The notes below the pieces were generated by a model. That model searched no databases. It saw nothing but the letters and a program-made list of their open reading frames with translations, and was not told where the DNA came from. From positions 62,001 to 126,000 of the forward strand of contig NZ_DS499580.1 of the NCBI RefSeq assembly GCF_000154465.1: a DNA stretch of 64,000 nt. The letters run 5' to 3'. This DNA comes from Alistipes putredinis DSM 17216. Its GTDB lineage: Bacteria; Bacteroidota; Bacteroidia; Bacteroidales; Rikenellaceae. This document shows, piece after piece, positions 16,712 through 25,731 of the stretch. Positions within the stretch are counted from its first letter, which is position 1; each line of letters starts with the position of its first letter. The position numbers and the translations under genes are program-made.

Positions 16712-18280
16712 TTACTTCCTTGCACACATGTCTGCCATCAACCAATCACTGTCTGGTCTAGTAATCAATCGTGCATTATTATATGCCATTTCCATTGTGA
16801 ATATGGTCCTTCCTTCGTAATTGTTTACTTCTTTTTCTTTATCGTATTTATGGTTACATACAAGAGCTACGTCTATTGTTCCCTTATGCTCAAGTGCTAA
16901 TGGAAGCAAAAGTTGCATTTTATGATCCTTGACATAATATACTGGAATAGCTGTTTTGTAGTTCCATGCTACACGACTTAGAGCTATATCTAGAGCATTA
17001 CTGAAGCGTGTTGTAAGAAATTGTTTCCAATCATCATCTTCAAAAATCGCATCAGCTAGTTTTTTATAATAGGCTTCTCGTTGGGGTTTGGGCAATGCTG
17101 CTGGGTCTTCAATAAATTGGAAACCATCTGTTGCTCCTTTCTTTATAAATCCAACAGGAAGTCGTTCTATATTTTCTTTTATAAAATGATTCCAGTCTAA
17201 AGTTGGTCTTTGGGCAGTAATATCATAGAATAATTCACGGGGATCATCAAAATATTGAGCTCGTTTAGGTTTATATGGGAAATCTGTTATAATTTTTTGA
17301 TAGTAACTATTTGCGGTCCCAAATCCTAAGAACACCCATGGTTGAATGACTGCCGGATTCTTACCATTATTTTTCTGAAAAAAGGCATAAATCGGGTCAT
17401 AAATGTTATCTACCAATCCTGTATTCCAAACAGCATTGTCTTCATTAGTAAGAATTTTTAAAATTGGCTTTCTGACTTCTTTTTTAGATCTTTCTATCTC
17501 CTCTTCATCTTCGTATTGGAGTCGTTCAAAAGTGTAAGAAAGATAATTCTTTAGAATGGGTTTTGCCAACTTGTCTTTTTCATCATAATACCAACGTTCG
17601 TCTAATGCCAAATTGACAGCCAAGTCATTAATAGCAGCATCCCACCCTAAGATATCGGGTTTATCTTTGGGTTTGGGGAAATAGGCGAAATTACTAATAG
17701 ATTCTCCTATGTAAGATCCTTGTTTTAGACTGAGAGTCTGGGATGACACCCTTATGGCTACCGTAGAAGTTGGTGATTTAATCCCTAATTTCTTTAAATC
17801 ACGTGCTTTTACCGGAGCTTCATGTTTTGATGGATCTCCAATACGGAATTCGATACGCTTACGAAACAAACATTCCACAGCTTGTCGGATACCAATGAAT
17901 CCCATTTTTAAATATTCATCTTTTGCTACTTTGGAGCCAATCGCAGCAAAAGGAATCCATCCATCATCATCAGAAACAACACTTGCGAAAGCTGCTTCTA
18001 TCTTCTCTTTCAGTGCGTTTGTAATTTTCAAATAGTTAGGGGCGATACGAAAAGCCTTAAATACCTCACCCGTACCCTGGGGTTGATAACAAGGCTCATA
18101 CTTTGCTTTTGGATAATAACTCTCCAATAATTTTTCTACGTCCAGAGGAACATTGTTGCGTTTCTCAACAAGTTTGTTAAAACAAGTTCTGAACTCATCA
18201 TACCTTAAATAGTTTCCCGGTAATGTCGGGGTCAGCGCATAAGCGCCCTCAAGCAGAGCTCTAATTTCTAATTCTTCCAT
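16712..18280 (-). CDS. DUF3825 protein with LOTUS/OST-HTH-like N-terminus
   Basis: 522 residues, AT-rich like the rest of the element. The C-terminal half (about 290-515) matches DUF3825 in pattern: FDDPRELFYDI, a DWNHFIKENIERLP block, VAWNYKTAIPVYYV, LLPLAL and the closing AYNNARLITRPDSDWL. The N-terminus (about 20-150) has winged-helix-like segments (YLRYDEFRTCFNKLV, GWIPFAAIGSKVAK) that resemble OST-HTH/LOTUS domains. These bind RNA and often accompany DUF3825. It stands alone, convergent to the integrases, with its own promoter region upstream. Possible roles are an RNA-directed defence effector or regulator. The biochemical activity of DUF3825 is unknown to me. Confidence 0.7.
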   Translation of the reverse strand: MEELEIRALLEGAYALTPTLPGNYLRYDEFRTCFNKLVEKRNNVPLDVEKLLESYYPKAKYEPCYQPQGTGEVFKAFRIAPNYLKITNALKEKIEAAFASVVSDDDGWIPFAAIGSKVAKDEYLKMGFIGIRQAVECLFRKRIEFRIGDPSKHEAPVKARDLKKLGIKSPTSTVAIRVSSQTLSLKQGSYIGESISNFAYFPKPKDKPDILGWDAAINDLAVNLALDERWYYDEKDKLAKPILKNYLSYTFERLQYEDEEEIERSKKEVRKPILKILTNEDNAVWNTGLVDNIYDPIYAFFQKNNGKNPAVIQPWVFLGFGTANSYYQKIITDFPYKPKRAQYFDDPRELFYDITAQRPTLDWNHFIKENIERLPVGFIKKGATDGFQFIEDPAALPKPQREAYYKKLADAIFEDDDWKQFLTTRFSNALDIALSRVAWNYKTAIPVYYVKDHKMQLLLPLALEHKGTIDVALVCNHKYDKEKEVNNYEGRTIFTMEMAYNNARLITRPDSDWLMADMCARK

Positions 18281-18435
18281 AAAAAATTAATTTTTATTTT
18301 GTTATGGCTATCATTATTGATAGCTTTTTCACTATGCAAACAAACAAATAGCGTGCCGTTATATTAATTGGGATATTTAATTAGCAATTGTTAACATTGC
18401 ATTCAGGAAAACTGAAATCAGTCGCCCATTTCCTC

Positions 18436-18571
18436 GCCGTCCATAGAAGTTAGTACAGACTCTATTGAAAGCGAAAAGGTCTGGCGGCTTTGCCGTTTCG
18501 GGCTGAATCTTCCTCTTTCAGAGCGTATTCAGCCCGAAAACCTTTTCCCTTTCACGTCTGTACAATGGACG
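18436..18571. ncRNA. Long imperfect hairpin, candidate structured RNA or single-strand DNA element
   Basis: About 135 nt fold back through five successive paired blocks: GTCCAT/ATGGAC, GTACAGAC (18453-18460)/GTCTGTAC (18556-18563), GAAAG/CTTTC, AAAAGG (18474-18479)/CCTTTT (18541-18546), and the inner 13-bp stem TTTCGGGCTGAAT (18496-18508)/ATTCAGCCCGAAA (18527-18539). No protein gene overlaps convincingly. It lies between the DUF3825 gene and the HTH genes. It could be a small RNA, a replication or transfer origin folded as single-stranded DNA, or a regulatory leader. Confidence 0.5.
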
Positions 18572-18615
18572 CCGACGGCAGCGGAAACAAGCGACTGACG
18601 GAAAAGTCAAAAAAA

Positions 18616-18675
18616 GATAAAACAGCATATAGATTGGTTCAAATAGGGCCTAATTCTATATGCTGTTATTTTATC
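18616..18675. terminator. AT-rich hairpin downstream of the HTH genes
   Basis: Arms GATAAAACAGCATATAGA (18616-18633) and TCTATATGCTGTTATTTTATC (18655-18675) pair almost completely around a 21-nt loop. It lies 110 bp past the end of the minus-strand HTH gene. It could terminate that transcript or the structured RNA to its left. Confidence 0.55.
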
Positions 18676-18785
18676 ATTTGGAAAGGCTGTTTTTTAGAAA
18701 CACACATAAAATGGGCAGGCGGTCAACTGCACTCCCTCCAGAAAAATCAAAATCCCTACGTGTCCTTTGTGGAGCGTTTTGCGTG

Positions 18786-19094
18786 TCAGCTTCTTTTGTA
18801 TCTGTACGCTTCCTTGTACCCTTTCATCAGTGCCTTTTCTATGTCGGAAGCCCGGTAGAGAATCTTGCCGCCTACCTGCGTGTAAGGCAGAATGCCGTTG
18901 TTGCGGTAGTCCTGCAAGGTTCTCCGGCTCACTTTCAGCAGGTATGCCACTTCCTTGTCCGTCAGCAGTTCATCGCCATAGGCGGACGGTTGCCGTTTTT
19001 CTAATAACTTTTCGAGCAGGGCCAGCAGCCTGTCGAAATTCGAGTGGAACGTTTTTACCCACTCATGGTCCTTTTCTCTGATTTCATTACTCAT
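18786..19094 (-). CDS. HTH_17 (excisionase-family) DNA-binding protein A
   Basis: 102 residues. A helical N-terminus (FHSNFDRLLALLEKLLEKRQ) is followed by a MerR/excisionase-type helix-turn-helix: LLTDKEVAYLLKVSRRTLQDYRNNGILPYTQVGGKILYRASDIEKAL. It pairs with the next gene upstream, as xis2c/xis2d-like genes do in CTnDOT. Probable role is control of excision or of the mobilization operon. Confidence 0.85.
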   Translation of the reverse strand: MSNEIREKDHEWVKTFHSNFDRLLALLEKLLEKRQPSAYGDELLTDKEVAYLLKVSRRTLQDYRNNGILPYTQVGGKILYRASDIEKALMKGYKEAYRYKRS

Positions 19095-19135
19095 ACGCGT
19101 TTGATATAGGGTTATACATTATTCTTGAAACTCGT

Positions 19136-19456
19136 TCAAATGGTCTTGCCTTTCCAGCGGGCTTCCTTACGCTTTTCCTCTACATTCCCGACCACTCGCT
19201 CTACATCGTCAGGACGGTAGTAAGTCCGGTTCCCGATTTTTGTAAAGGCAAGTGTCCCGTTATCCCTCAGGGTCTGCAAGGTTCTCGGACTGATACGCAA
19301 CCTGCGGCAGACCTCGTGGTTGTCCATCCATTCACTTGTTTCCTTTCCGCCGTGTTCACGGCACAGACTTTCCACTCGCTGCACGAAGCGATCCAGTTTG
19401 GCGGCAATCTCCTCGAAAGTCCTTTTTTCAAAGCTGATGATTTCCATTGTCTTCAT
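19136..19456 (-). CDS. HTH_17 (excisionase-family) DNA-binding protein B
   Basis: 106 residues with the same layout as its neighbour: helical N-terminus, then WMDNHEVCRRLRISPRTLQTLRDNG and TKIGNRTYYRPDDVERVV. First gene of the two-gene minus-strand operon (41-bp gap) and divergent from the mobilization genes. The decayed excisionase remnant at 7327 belongs to the same family. Confidence 0.85.
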   Translation of the reverse strand: MKTMEIISFEKRTFEEIAAKLDRFVQRVESLCREHGGKETSEWMDNHEVCRRLRISPRTLQTLRDNGTLAFTKIGNRTYYRPDDVERVVGNVEEKRKEARWKGKTI

Positions 19457-19910
19457 TATTTTCAGTTAAACATATATTCATATCTCCGGAACAGAACAGG
19501 TCTTTTACAGCCGATATGCCATCATGTCTCATAGTCCTATTCTCGGCAGGAAATGTGACCGTTTTATCTTGTTTCCACTGCAAATAAAAGCAGTAGAAAT
19601 CACACTGCAATGGATTTTCAGACCGGTGACGATGCGTTGCCCGAAATGACATCATGTTACATATCAACTGTATACAATGAGCCTTCTTTATAAACAGAAT
19701 CTTCTTGAACAATCCGGTATGTAGAAATCACTCCGGCAAATCACGGCAGTCAGCACCGACCGCCCAATCGGTATAGTGCACGAGATTACATAATTGTCAC
19801 GGTATCTCCATTTGCTTGATTCTGTTCACTATACACACTTCCTTTGCTCACAACAATGAGTCAAGGTGCGCACCGAGACCAGTGAGTAAACCGATTAAAA
19901 TCAAAAATGT
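19457..19910. other. Divergent intergenic region between HTH genes and mobilization operon
   Basis: 454 bp without a gene. It should hold promoters in both directions and could bind the HTH proteins. I see no clear repeat or hairpin. Confidence 0.5.
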
Positions 19911-20375
19911 ATGGCAACAAAAAAGAAATTGACCAAAGAAGAATGGGAGGCCATGACAGGTACGGACATGTCACTCATACTCCCGTCAGATGGCAACATT
20001 GAAACTGTCCTGGAATCATCCTTGAATGATACCGGGAAAGAGAAGTCAGAAGGAACGGTAGAACAGACCGACTTCATATCCGAGAACCTGCAACCGTCAA
20101 CAGGAAAAGAGGAAGCCGTTCCAACGTCTCAACGTCGTATAAGCACTAGGCAGAGGAAACTTTCTCTGGACGAATACAGGAAAACCTTTCTTCAGGTTCC
20201 GAGAATCGAAGACCGCAAGCCCGTATTTGTTAGCGGCGAGGTACGTGACAGGCTGGACGAGTTTGTCCGCAGGTTGGGAGGACGTAAAATGAGCGTTTCA
20301 GGACTGCTTGAGAACATCGCCCGGCAACATCTTGAAATCTATTCGGAGGACTTCGAGCAGTGGCGAAAGCTGTAA
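19911..20375 (+). CDS. DUF3408-like mobilization-associated protein
   Basis: 154 residues. The N-terminus is acidic and probably disordered (residues 1-75), followed by a basic linker (SQRRISTRQRKLS) and a C-terminal ribbon-helix-helix-like segment (RKPVFVSGEVRDRLDEFVRRLGGRKMSVSGLLENIARQHLEIY) typical of DUF3408/TraC-like proteins on Bacteroidales elements. It starts the plus-strand mobilization block. Probably a DNA-binding partner of the relaxosome. Confidence 0.7.
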   Translation: MATKKKLTKEEWEAMTGTDMSLILPSDGNIETVLESSLNDTGKEKSEGTVEQTDFISENLQPSTGKEEAVPTSQRRISTRQRKLSLDEYRKTFLQVPRIEDRKPVFVSGEVRDRLDEFVRRLGGRKMSVSGLLENIARQHLEIYSEDFEQWRKL

Positions 20376-20380
20376 CATTT

Positions 20381-20604
20381 TCCTGAATGACAGACTTGCT
20401 TACTGACTTCAGTCATTACAGTATTCAGACTGTCAGCAGCCGACCTGGGGGGGTAACGGACAAAACTTCAGTTTTGGGAGTTAGCGAGGTTATCTTTCGG
20501 GCATCCCGAAAAACCTCGCTCCACTCCCGAAGAGTGGAGGCAATCCGCTCCCGGTGGTCGCAGATTGTGAGAAAAAGAATAATCAGAAATCAAACGAAGA
20601 AAAT
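20381..20604 (+). other. Candidate origin of transfer (oriT)
   Basis: Non-coding segment directly before mobC and the relaxase. It contains CAAAACT-TC-AGTTTTG (20461-20476), then an extended hairpin: GGGAGTTAGCGAGGTT (20476-20491) against AACCTCGCT-CC-ACTCCC (20512-20528), with TTCGGG/CCCGAA nested inside, and an overlapping CTCCACTC/GAGTGGAG pair. A G7 run precedes GTAACGGAC at about 20446. Hairpins next to the relaxase genes are what oriT usually looks like, but I cannot name the nic site. Confidence 0.5.
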
Positions 20605-20979
20605 ATGAATGACAGAAAGAAAAACAGACCGAGGGGACGCCCCAAAATAAGCGGAGTGTGCAAACTCAGCAAAGCCGTTACAGTGAAATTCTCCAAGATA
20701 GACTACGAGCGGCTATGCCGACGCAGCAGACAGGCTAACCTCACGCTGGCGGAATTTCTCCGCGTATCAGCCTTTGAGACGACGATAACGGCCAGACACT
20801 CTGCCGAGGAGACGGCCGTCATACGCAGTCTTACGGGTATGGCGAACAACCTGAACCAGCTGACCCGGCTGTCCCATCAGACCGGATTCCACCGTACCCA
20901 AAGGACGGTAACAGAACTTCTGCAGAAACTCAAGGAGATTATTATCCGGTATAGGCACGGAGAAAGGAGGCCGTCATGA
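20605..20979 (+). CDS. mobC: Relaxosome accessory protein MobC
   Basis: 124 residues from ATG 20605, which I prefer over upstream starts because it begins the conserved basic region (MNDRKKNRPRGRPKISG). It contains a ribbon-helix-helix-type stretch (KAVTVKFSKIDYERLCRRSRQANLTLAEFLRVSAF) and the MobC core GMANNLNQLTRLSHQTGF. It overlaps the relaxase start by 4 bp (ATGA), so it is translationally coupled. Role: oriT binding and recruitment of the relaxase. Confidence 0.85.
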   Translation: MNDRKKNRPRGRPKISGVCKLSKAVTVKFSKIDYERLCRRSRQANLTLAEFLRVSAFETTITARHSAEETAVIRSLTGMANNLNQLTRLSHQTGFHRTQRTVTELLQKLKEIIIRYRHGERRPS

Positions 20980-21902
20980 TTGGAAAGATCAAGAAAGGGA
21001 AATCCTTCGGCGGCTGTATCCGCTACGTGATGGGCAAGGACAACGCGGAAATCATTGACTCAGATGGTGTATTGCTGGGAAATATCCGGGAAATAACGGA
21101 CAGTTTCGACTACCAGCGGGAGCTTAATCCGAAGATAAAACAGCCTGTCGGGCACATCGCATTGAGTTTCAAGCCGGAAGACAAGGCATTGCTGACAGAT
21201 GAATTTATGGCTAAAATAGCCCAGGAATATATGGAACTGATGGAAATAAAGAACACTCAGTTCATCCTGGTAAGGCATCATAACACAGACAATCCGCACT
21301 GCCACCTGGTCTATAACCGCATCGGATATGATGGCAAGGTAATCTCTTCCCAAAGCGATTACAAGCGTAATGAAATCGCCACAAAATTGCTTAAGGACAA
21401 GTACGGGCTGACATATGCGGAGGGCAAGGGCAAGACTAATGTGGAGAAACTCCATGCTTCGGAGCGTGTGAAATACGAAATCTTCAATGCCGTCAAGGCA
21501 GCTTTGAAGCATTCCAAAACATGGAAAGAGTTCAACGATTACCTGCTTCGCCGGGGTATCAGGCTGGAATTTGTAAAACGTACCAGGGAGATAAAAAAGC
21601 TGGAGGACATACAAGGAATCCGGTTCACCAAGGACGGACAAACCTTCAAGGCTTCGCAAATCAGCCGGGAGTTCAGCTTTGCCAGGCTGAATGCCCAATT
21701 GAGTTGGAAGACTTCGGAATCCCAACAGGCATCCGAACGCAAAGTGCAGCAAAGAATACCGGACGGAGGCCATCTTCTGGAAAGTACGGGACCTGGACTG
21801 TTCAGTCCAAAAAGCGACACCGCTCCCGAAGAGCCGTTACCTCAGGAAGAACTCTTGCGCAGACGCAGGAAAAAGAAAAGGAGGAAAGGATTCGGGCTGT
21901 AG
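20976..21902 (+). CDS. mobB: MOBP-type relaxase
   Basis: 308 residues. The N-terminus (MIGKIKKGKSFGGCIRYVMGKDNAEII) and the metal-binding histidine motif HHNTDNPHCHLVYNR (residues 101-115) identify a relaxase/mobilization nuclease. The nicking Tyr is not obvious from reading alone. The C-terminus is basic (RRRRKKKRRKG). Coupled to mobC and followed by the membrane-anchored accessory gene. It would nick at oriT and pilot the strand through a helper mating channel. Confidence 0.9.
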   Translation: MIGKIKKGKSFGGCIRYVMGKDNAEIIDSDGVLLGNIREITDSFDYQRELNPKIKQPVGHIALSFKPEDKALLTDEFMAKIAQEYMELMEIKNTQFILVRHHNTDNPHCHLVYNRIGYDGKVISSQSDYKRNEIATKLLKDKYGLTYAEGKGKTNVEKLHASERVKYEIFNAVKAALKHSKTWKEFNDYLLRRGIRLEFVKRTREIKKLEDIQGIRFTKDGQTFKASQISREFSFARLNAQLSWKTSESQQASERKVQQRIPDGGHLLESTGPGLFSPKSDTAPEEPLPQEELLRRRRKKKRRKGFGL

Positions 21903-21952
21903 CCTGTCCTTTCTTCATTCAAATTATTTATGAACATTAAAATTGTAGGAAT

Positions 21953-22708
21953 ATGAAATTGGAAGAATATATCGAGAGCATCTTTGGATGCCTGGAAAGA
22001 ATCGAAAACAAAATCAACGGGCTGTCCGTTCCCTTACCGGAAGGTAACAGCCCGACAGTTAACAATGAAAAGGATGACTCCGTGCTGAATGAAGTCCTGA
22101 AAAGTCATGAGACATTTCGCAACTTGTTGGCTCGCTTGTACGAGGGACTTGCTGCCATTAAGAACGATATGGTTTCCATGGACAGGAAAAACTCGTCACA
22201 GGAAAGACTTGGACAGGTCTTGTCTGAAATGCGTAATGAACAGCGTCAGCACCAGGAGAAAGTGGAAGCCTTGTTTTGTGAGACCAATGACACAATCAGA
22301 AAGAATGCCGTCAAGACAAGCAACATCAACCATCATTTCAGCCTGAGTATAGAATCCCCTTACACTCTTTGGAGTTTTTTCGTGATGTTTGCAACAATCG
22401 TGGTCTTGTCCGTGGCTCTCTATTTTTCGGTGAGAACTGACAATGTACAGGCCGATAATGATCTGAAGTACCGTTATGTCAAGATGAAAGGAGATGCTAC
22501 CCCCGAGCAACTTGTGAAACTAGAGAATCTCTTTGGACCGAATCGGGATAACGGACTGATCAAGCAGATGCGTGAGGACGTGGAGGCCTACGAGGAAGCG
22601 GTACGGAGACAGGCCACCCTGATCGAACAGGTACGGCTGAAAGAACAGGCTGCAAGAGAACTGGACAGCAAGGCGAAGTCCATCAAGGACAAGTCAATTA
22701 AAAAGTAA
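21953..22708 (+). CDS. Membrane-anchored coiled-coil mobilization protein
   Basis: 251 residues: a helical N-terminus (residues 1-125, coiled-coil-like), one transmembrane helix (LWSFFVMFATIVVLSVALYF, about 140-160) and a second charged coiled coil (EAYEEAVRRQATLIEQVRLKEQAARELD). Genes of this layout regularly follow mobB on Bacteroidales mobilizable elements. It could link the relaxosome to the membrane, but no function is established. Confidence 0.7.
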   Translation: MKLEEYIESIFGCLERIENKINGLSVPLPEGNSPTVNNEKDDSVLNEVLKSHETFRNLLARLYEGLAAIKNDMVSMDRKNSSQERLGQVLSEMRNEQRQHQEKVEALFCETNDTIRKNAVKTSNINHHFSLSIESPYTLWSFFVMFATIVVLSVALYFSVRTDNVQADNDLKYRYVKMKGDATPEQLVKLENLFGPNRDNGLIKQMREDVEAYEEAVRRQATLIEQVRLKEQAARELDSKAKSIKDKSIKK

Positions 22709-22877
22709 GCTTACGGCCAGTGTTAAGATAAAAATTAGACTTTATACAGCCATATAGCTCTTTCATTTATACTAATACTTCCCTGAAAGATGGGGCTTAT
22801 ATTTAAATAAAAGAGCCATAATACTGCCGTAGATAAAAAGTGTATATGTAATCAATCTTCTATACAAAATGGAAAAA

Positions 22878-23071
22878 TCGGAGTATGCTGTTACAGTACC
22901 GAAGTTGAAAGAAACGCCAAATATCATGTAAATATCACATTTTACAGGTATTGGTTATCAGGCAATTACGAGCAGCGATTAGGCCGTTTTTCTTTTAAGA
23001 TCGGAGCATGCTGTTACACTCCGCTCAAAACAGCCCAATAATGCTAGCTGAATCGGAGTATGCTGTTACAG
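22878..23071 (+). repeat. Three left-end transposase-binding repeats of the IS21 element
   Basis: TCGGAGTATGCTGTTACAG at 22878-22896 and 23053-23071, and a variant (TCGGAGCATGCTGTTACAC) at 23001-23019. The right end carries two inverted partners (CTGTAACAGCATGGCCG at 25458-25474 and CTGTAACAGTCTGCTCCG at 25481-25498). Multiple terminal repeats are normal for IS21. Confidence 0.85.
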
Positions 23072-23113
23072 TTTTGATGAATTTATTATCTTGAAGGAAA
23101 ATCCTTCAAGACT

Positions 23114-24685
23114 ATGGCTACTCAACCTAAAAAAATGAATATCATCAAGCAGGTCCTTACGGGTCACAAAAACGGATTGTCGGTCAGGAGAATGGCCGAA
23201 ATGTACTCAATGAGTCCTACAACTGTGCAGCGCTATCTCAAGATGGCCAATGAAGACTCATTAGGTGTCGATGGTCTCTTGAAGTTGGAGGACCCCGAGT
23301 TGAACCATCGGTTCAATGGCGGAAATCCAGCCTATTGCGATGAGCGCTTTGAGGACTTCAAGAAACGACTTCCTCATTTTGAGCAGGAGCTTAAAAAGCC
23401 GCACATGACAACACATCTTCTTTGGGAAGAATACCGCAAAGACCTTCCTGAAGGTTACGGGTTGACCTAATTCCGTTTCCATCTGAGACAGAATGTGGTA
23501 GCAGTGAAACCTTCCACAGTGCTCAAGATGTTGCACCAGCCTGCCGGGAAGATGTATATTGACTTTGCCGGCGACAGGATGAGCTACGTCGATATGGAAA
23601 CCGGCGAGGTTGTTCCTGTAGAGACGTTTGCTGCGGTTCTGCCATGCTCCGGTTACACCTTTATTACCTGTATTCCGTCGCAAGGCATAGAACATTTTCT
23701 TGGAGCTGTGGATGCCGCCATACGATTCTTCGGAGGCGCACCGCGCATCCTGGTACCAGACAACCTGCGTTCGGCCGTAAAATCCTTCGACAGGTGGTCT
23801 CCCGGTCTGACGGACGGACTGAATGACCTTGCCACGCATTACGGATGCTGCGCGCAGCCTGCCAGAGTAAGGCGCCCCAAGGACAAGGCCTTGGTCGAAG
23901 ATGCCGTGCACAAGAGTTACAAGCGCATATACGCTCCGTTGCGGAACCGTCTCTTCCATTCCTTGCAGGAACTTAATACAGCAGTGGGAGAACTGCTTGA
24001 GAAATACAACAGCCGACGCATGCAGGGATGCGACTACTCGCGGGTAGAACGCTTCCTGGCTGTTGAGAAACCCGAGTTGCTCCCGTTACCCGGAGAACGT
24101 TACCAGATGAAACGGCATGCCTTGCTTACAGTCGCTCCGAACTGTTTTGTGCAGCTAGGAAGGGAACGGCACCACTACTCTGTCCCCAGCCGTCTTATAG
24201 GCAACAAGGTGGAAGTCATCTTTACGGATACACAGGTCAGGATCTATCATGACGGCAACTGCATTGCGACCCACATGCGTTCATTCAAACACGGTGGTTA
24301 CACCTGGGTAAAGGAGCATCTGCCTTCACAGACACAGGCTTATTACGGGTACTCCCCGCAGTACTTCATAGACAAAGGATCCAAGTATGGGCCTATGGCT
24401 AAGCATGTCCTGCGTGAGCTCTTCTCTGCCACTGACAGACCCGCAGAAGTGTATTACCGCTCCGCGCAGGGCATCCTGGCTCTCGCCCGTGAGACAGAGC
24501 CTGAGCTTTTTCTTCTTGCGTGCAAGATATCCGTCCAGTACGGAAAATGCAACTATCCATTCATCAGCAATCTGGTGAAGTCCAAATGCCAGGGATACCT
24601 GATGCGGCAGGAAAAGGATGCAGAGTATCAAACATCCACCTTGCCATTGCATGAGAATATCAGGGGAGCGCAAGCTTACAAGTAA
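23114..24685 (+). pseudogene. istA: IS21 transposase IstA interrupted by an in-frame ochre codon
   Basis: The first part (23114-23470) encodes the HTH (SVRRMAEMYSMSPTTVQRYL) and stops at TAA after GYGLT. Without any frameshift the same frame continues FRFHLRQNVVAVKPS and carries the DDE catalytic residues: YIDFAG (Asp), ILVPDNLRSAV (Asp), KDKALVEDAV (Glu). In the family this position is normally Gln (LTQFRFHL), so CAA to TAA is the simplest explanation. The frame from 23495 could be translated alone but would lack the DNA-binding domain. The copy is probably immobile unless complemented. Confidence 0.88.
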
Positions 24686-24718
24686 TATATTATTATATCA
24701 CCATAAAACGGCACAACA

Positions 24719-25441
24719 ATGGAAAAAATCTTATCAGACCTCAAGGCTATGCGGTTGCCAGGAATGGCCCAGACATGGCAAAACCTCATGGAGGCTCACA
24801 AAATCAACTCAATCTCAATGGCTGACGGAATACGCATGCTCATCCAGGGGGAAAACGACATGCGTATGTCCAACCGTACGCACCGGCTCATCAAGAATGC
24901 CCACTTCCGTTATACAGTAGCGCTGGGTGAAATAGCCGCCGATTCGGCACGCGGCATAGATCAGTCACTGCTTAATGAGGTTGCCACATGCGATTACATC
25001 AGACATGGCTATCCCATCATCATTACAGGTCCTACAGGTACAGGCAAGAGCTGGCTGGCTTCAGCTCTTGGCCACCATGCCTGCCTATGTGGATACAAGG
25101 TTCGCTACTACAATGTGATGAAACTTTTCGAGGAGCTTACAATGGCCCGCATAGAAAGCAGGCTTCCTAAACTCTTCGAACGGCTTTCTCAGTATGACCT
25201 GCTGATACTCGATGACTTTGCCATAAAGAAGCTAACCGCAGAACAGGTACTCGACCTGATGGAAATCATAGAAGACAGACACGGAAACAAATCTACCATC
25301 TTTGCAAGCCAGTTGCCCGTAGCAAACTGGTATGAAACGCTCGATAGTAATGTCTCCGCAGCGGATGCTATCTTGGATAGAGTTGTAAATACCGCATCGA
25401 GATTTGCATTGAAAGGAGATAGTTTAAGAAAAAAACAATAA
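24719..25441 (+). CDS. istB: IS21 helper ATPase IstB
   Basis: 240 residues, intact. Walker A GPTGTGKSW (104-112), Walker B LLILDDF (about 160), and the DnaC/DnaA-like AAA+ order are clear. It assembles with IstA on target DNA and stimulates insertion. It lies 33 bp after istA. Confidence 0.93.
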   Translation: MEKILSDLKAMRLPGMAQTWQNLMEAHKINSISMADGIRMLIQGENDMRMSNRTHRLIKNAHFRYTVALGEIAADSARGIDQSLLNEVATCDYIRHGYPIIITGPTGTGKSWLASALGHHACLCGYKVRYYNVMKLFEELTMARIESRLPKLFERLSQYDLLILDDFAIKKLTAEQVLDLMEIIEDRHGNKSTIFASQLPVANWYETLDSNVSAADAILDRVVNTASRFALKGDSLRKKQ

Positions 25442-25588
25442 CTTTGCCTCGTCAGAACTGTAACAGCATGGCCGTTTTTGCTGTAACAGTCTGCTCCGTT
25501 TTTACCATACAAAATTCGTAATCAGATAAAAATATATCAGATTTTATATACTTTCGCTTTTTGAAGAGTAGATTTAAAGGACTTTTAA

Positions 25589-25637
25589 AGAGGCGTATCA
25601 TTACTCAATACAAAGCTTGATACGCCTTTTCTTTTAG
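25589..25637. terminator. Intrinsic terminator between the IS element and the WYL gene
   Basis: 10-bp stem AGGCGTATCA (25591-25600)/TGATACGCCT (25618-25627) followed on the plus strand by TTTCTTTT. It may be used from both sides; the minus-strand defence operon ends 105 bp away. Confidence 0.7.
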
Positions 25638-25731
25638 AATGTTCAATTTTAATATTTTGCACACTATCATGTTCCATATAATGTTGGTTAATATCTGCTC
25701 TGTTATATATGTGATCATTAAAAGTATAATT

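Larger units (their letters stand above)
22871..25506 (+). mobile_element. IS21-family insertion sequence
   Basis: Contains istA (broken) and istB. The ends are related inverted repeats (left GGAAAAATCGGAG, right CTCCGTTTTTACC). The element is flanked by the direct repeat ATACAAAAT at 22862-22870 and 25507-25515, which I read as the target duplication. IS21 target repeats are usually 4-8 bp, so one matching base may be chance. Confidence 0.85.

Noticed and set aside
22878..23071. CRISPR-like spaced repeats of 19 bp
   Set aside because: Three copies at unequal spacing with inverted partners at the other IS end; they are IS21 terminal repeats. No CRISPR array or cas gene is in the window.
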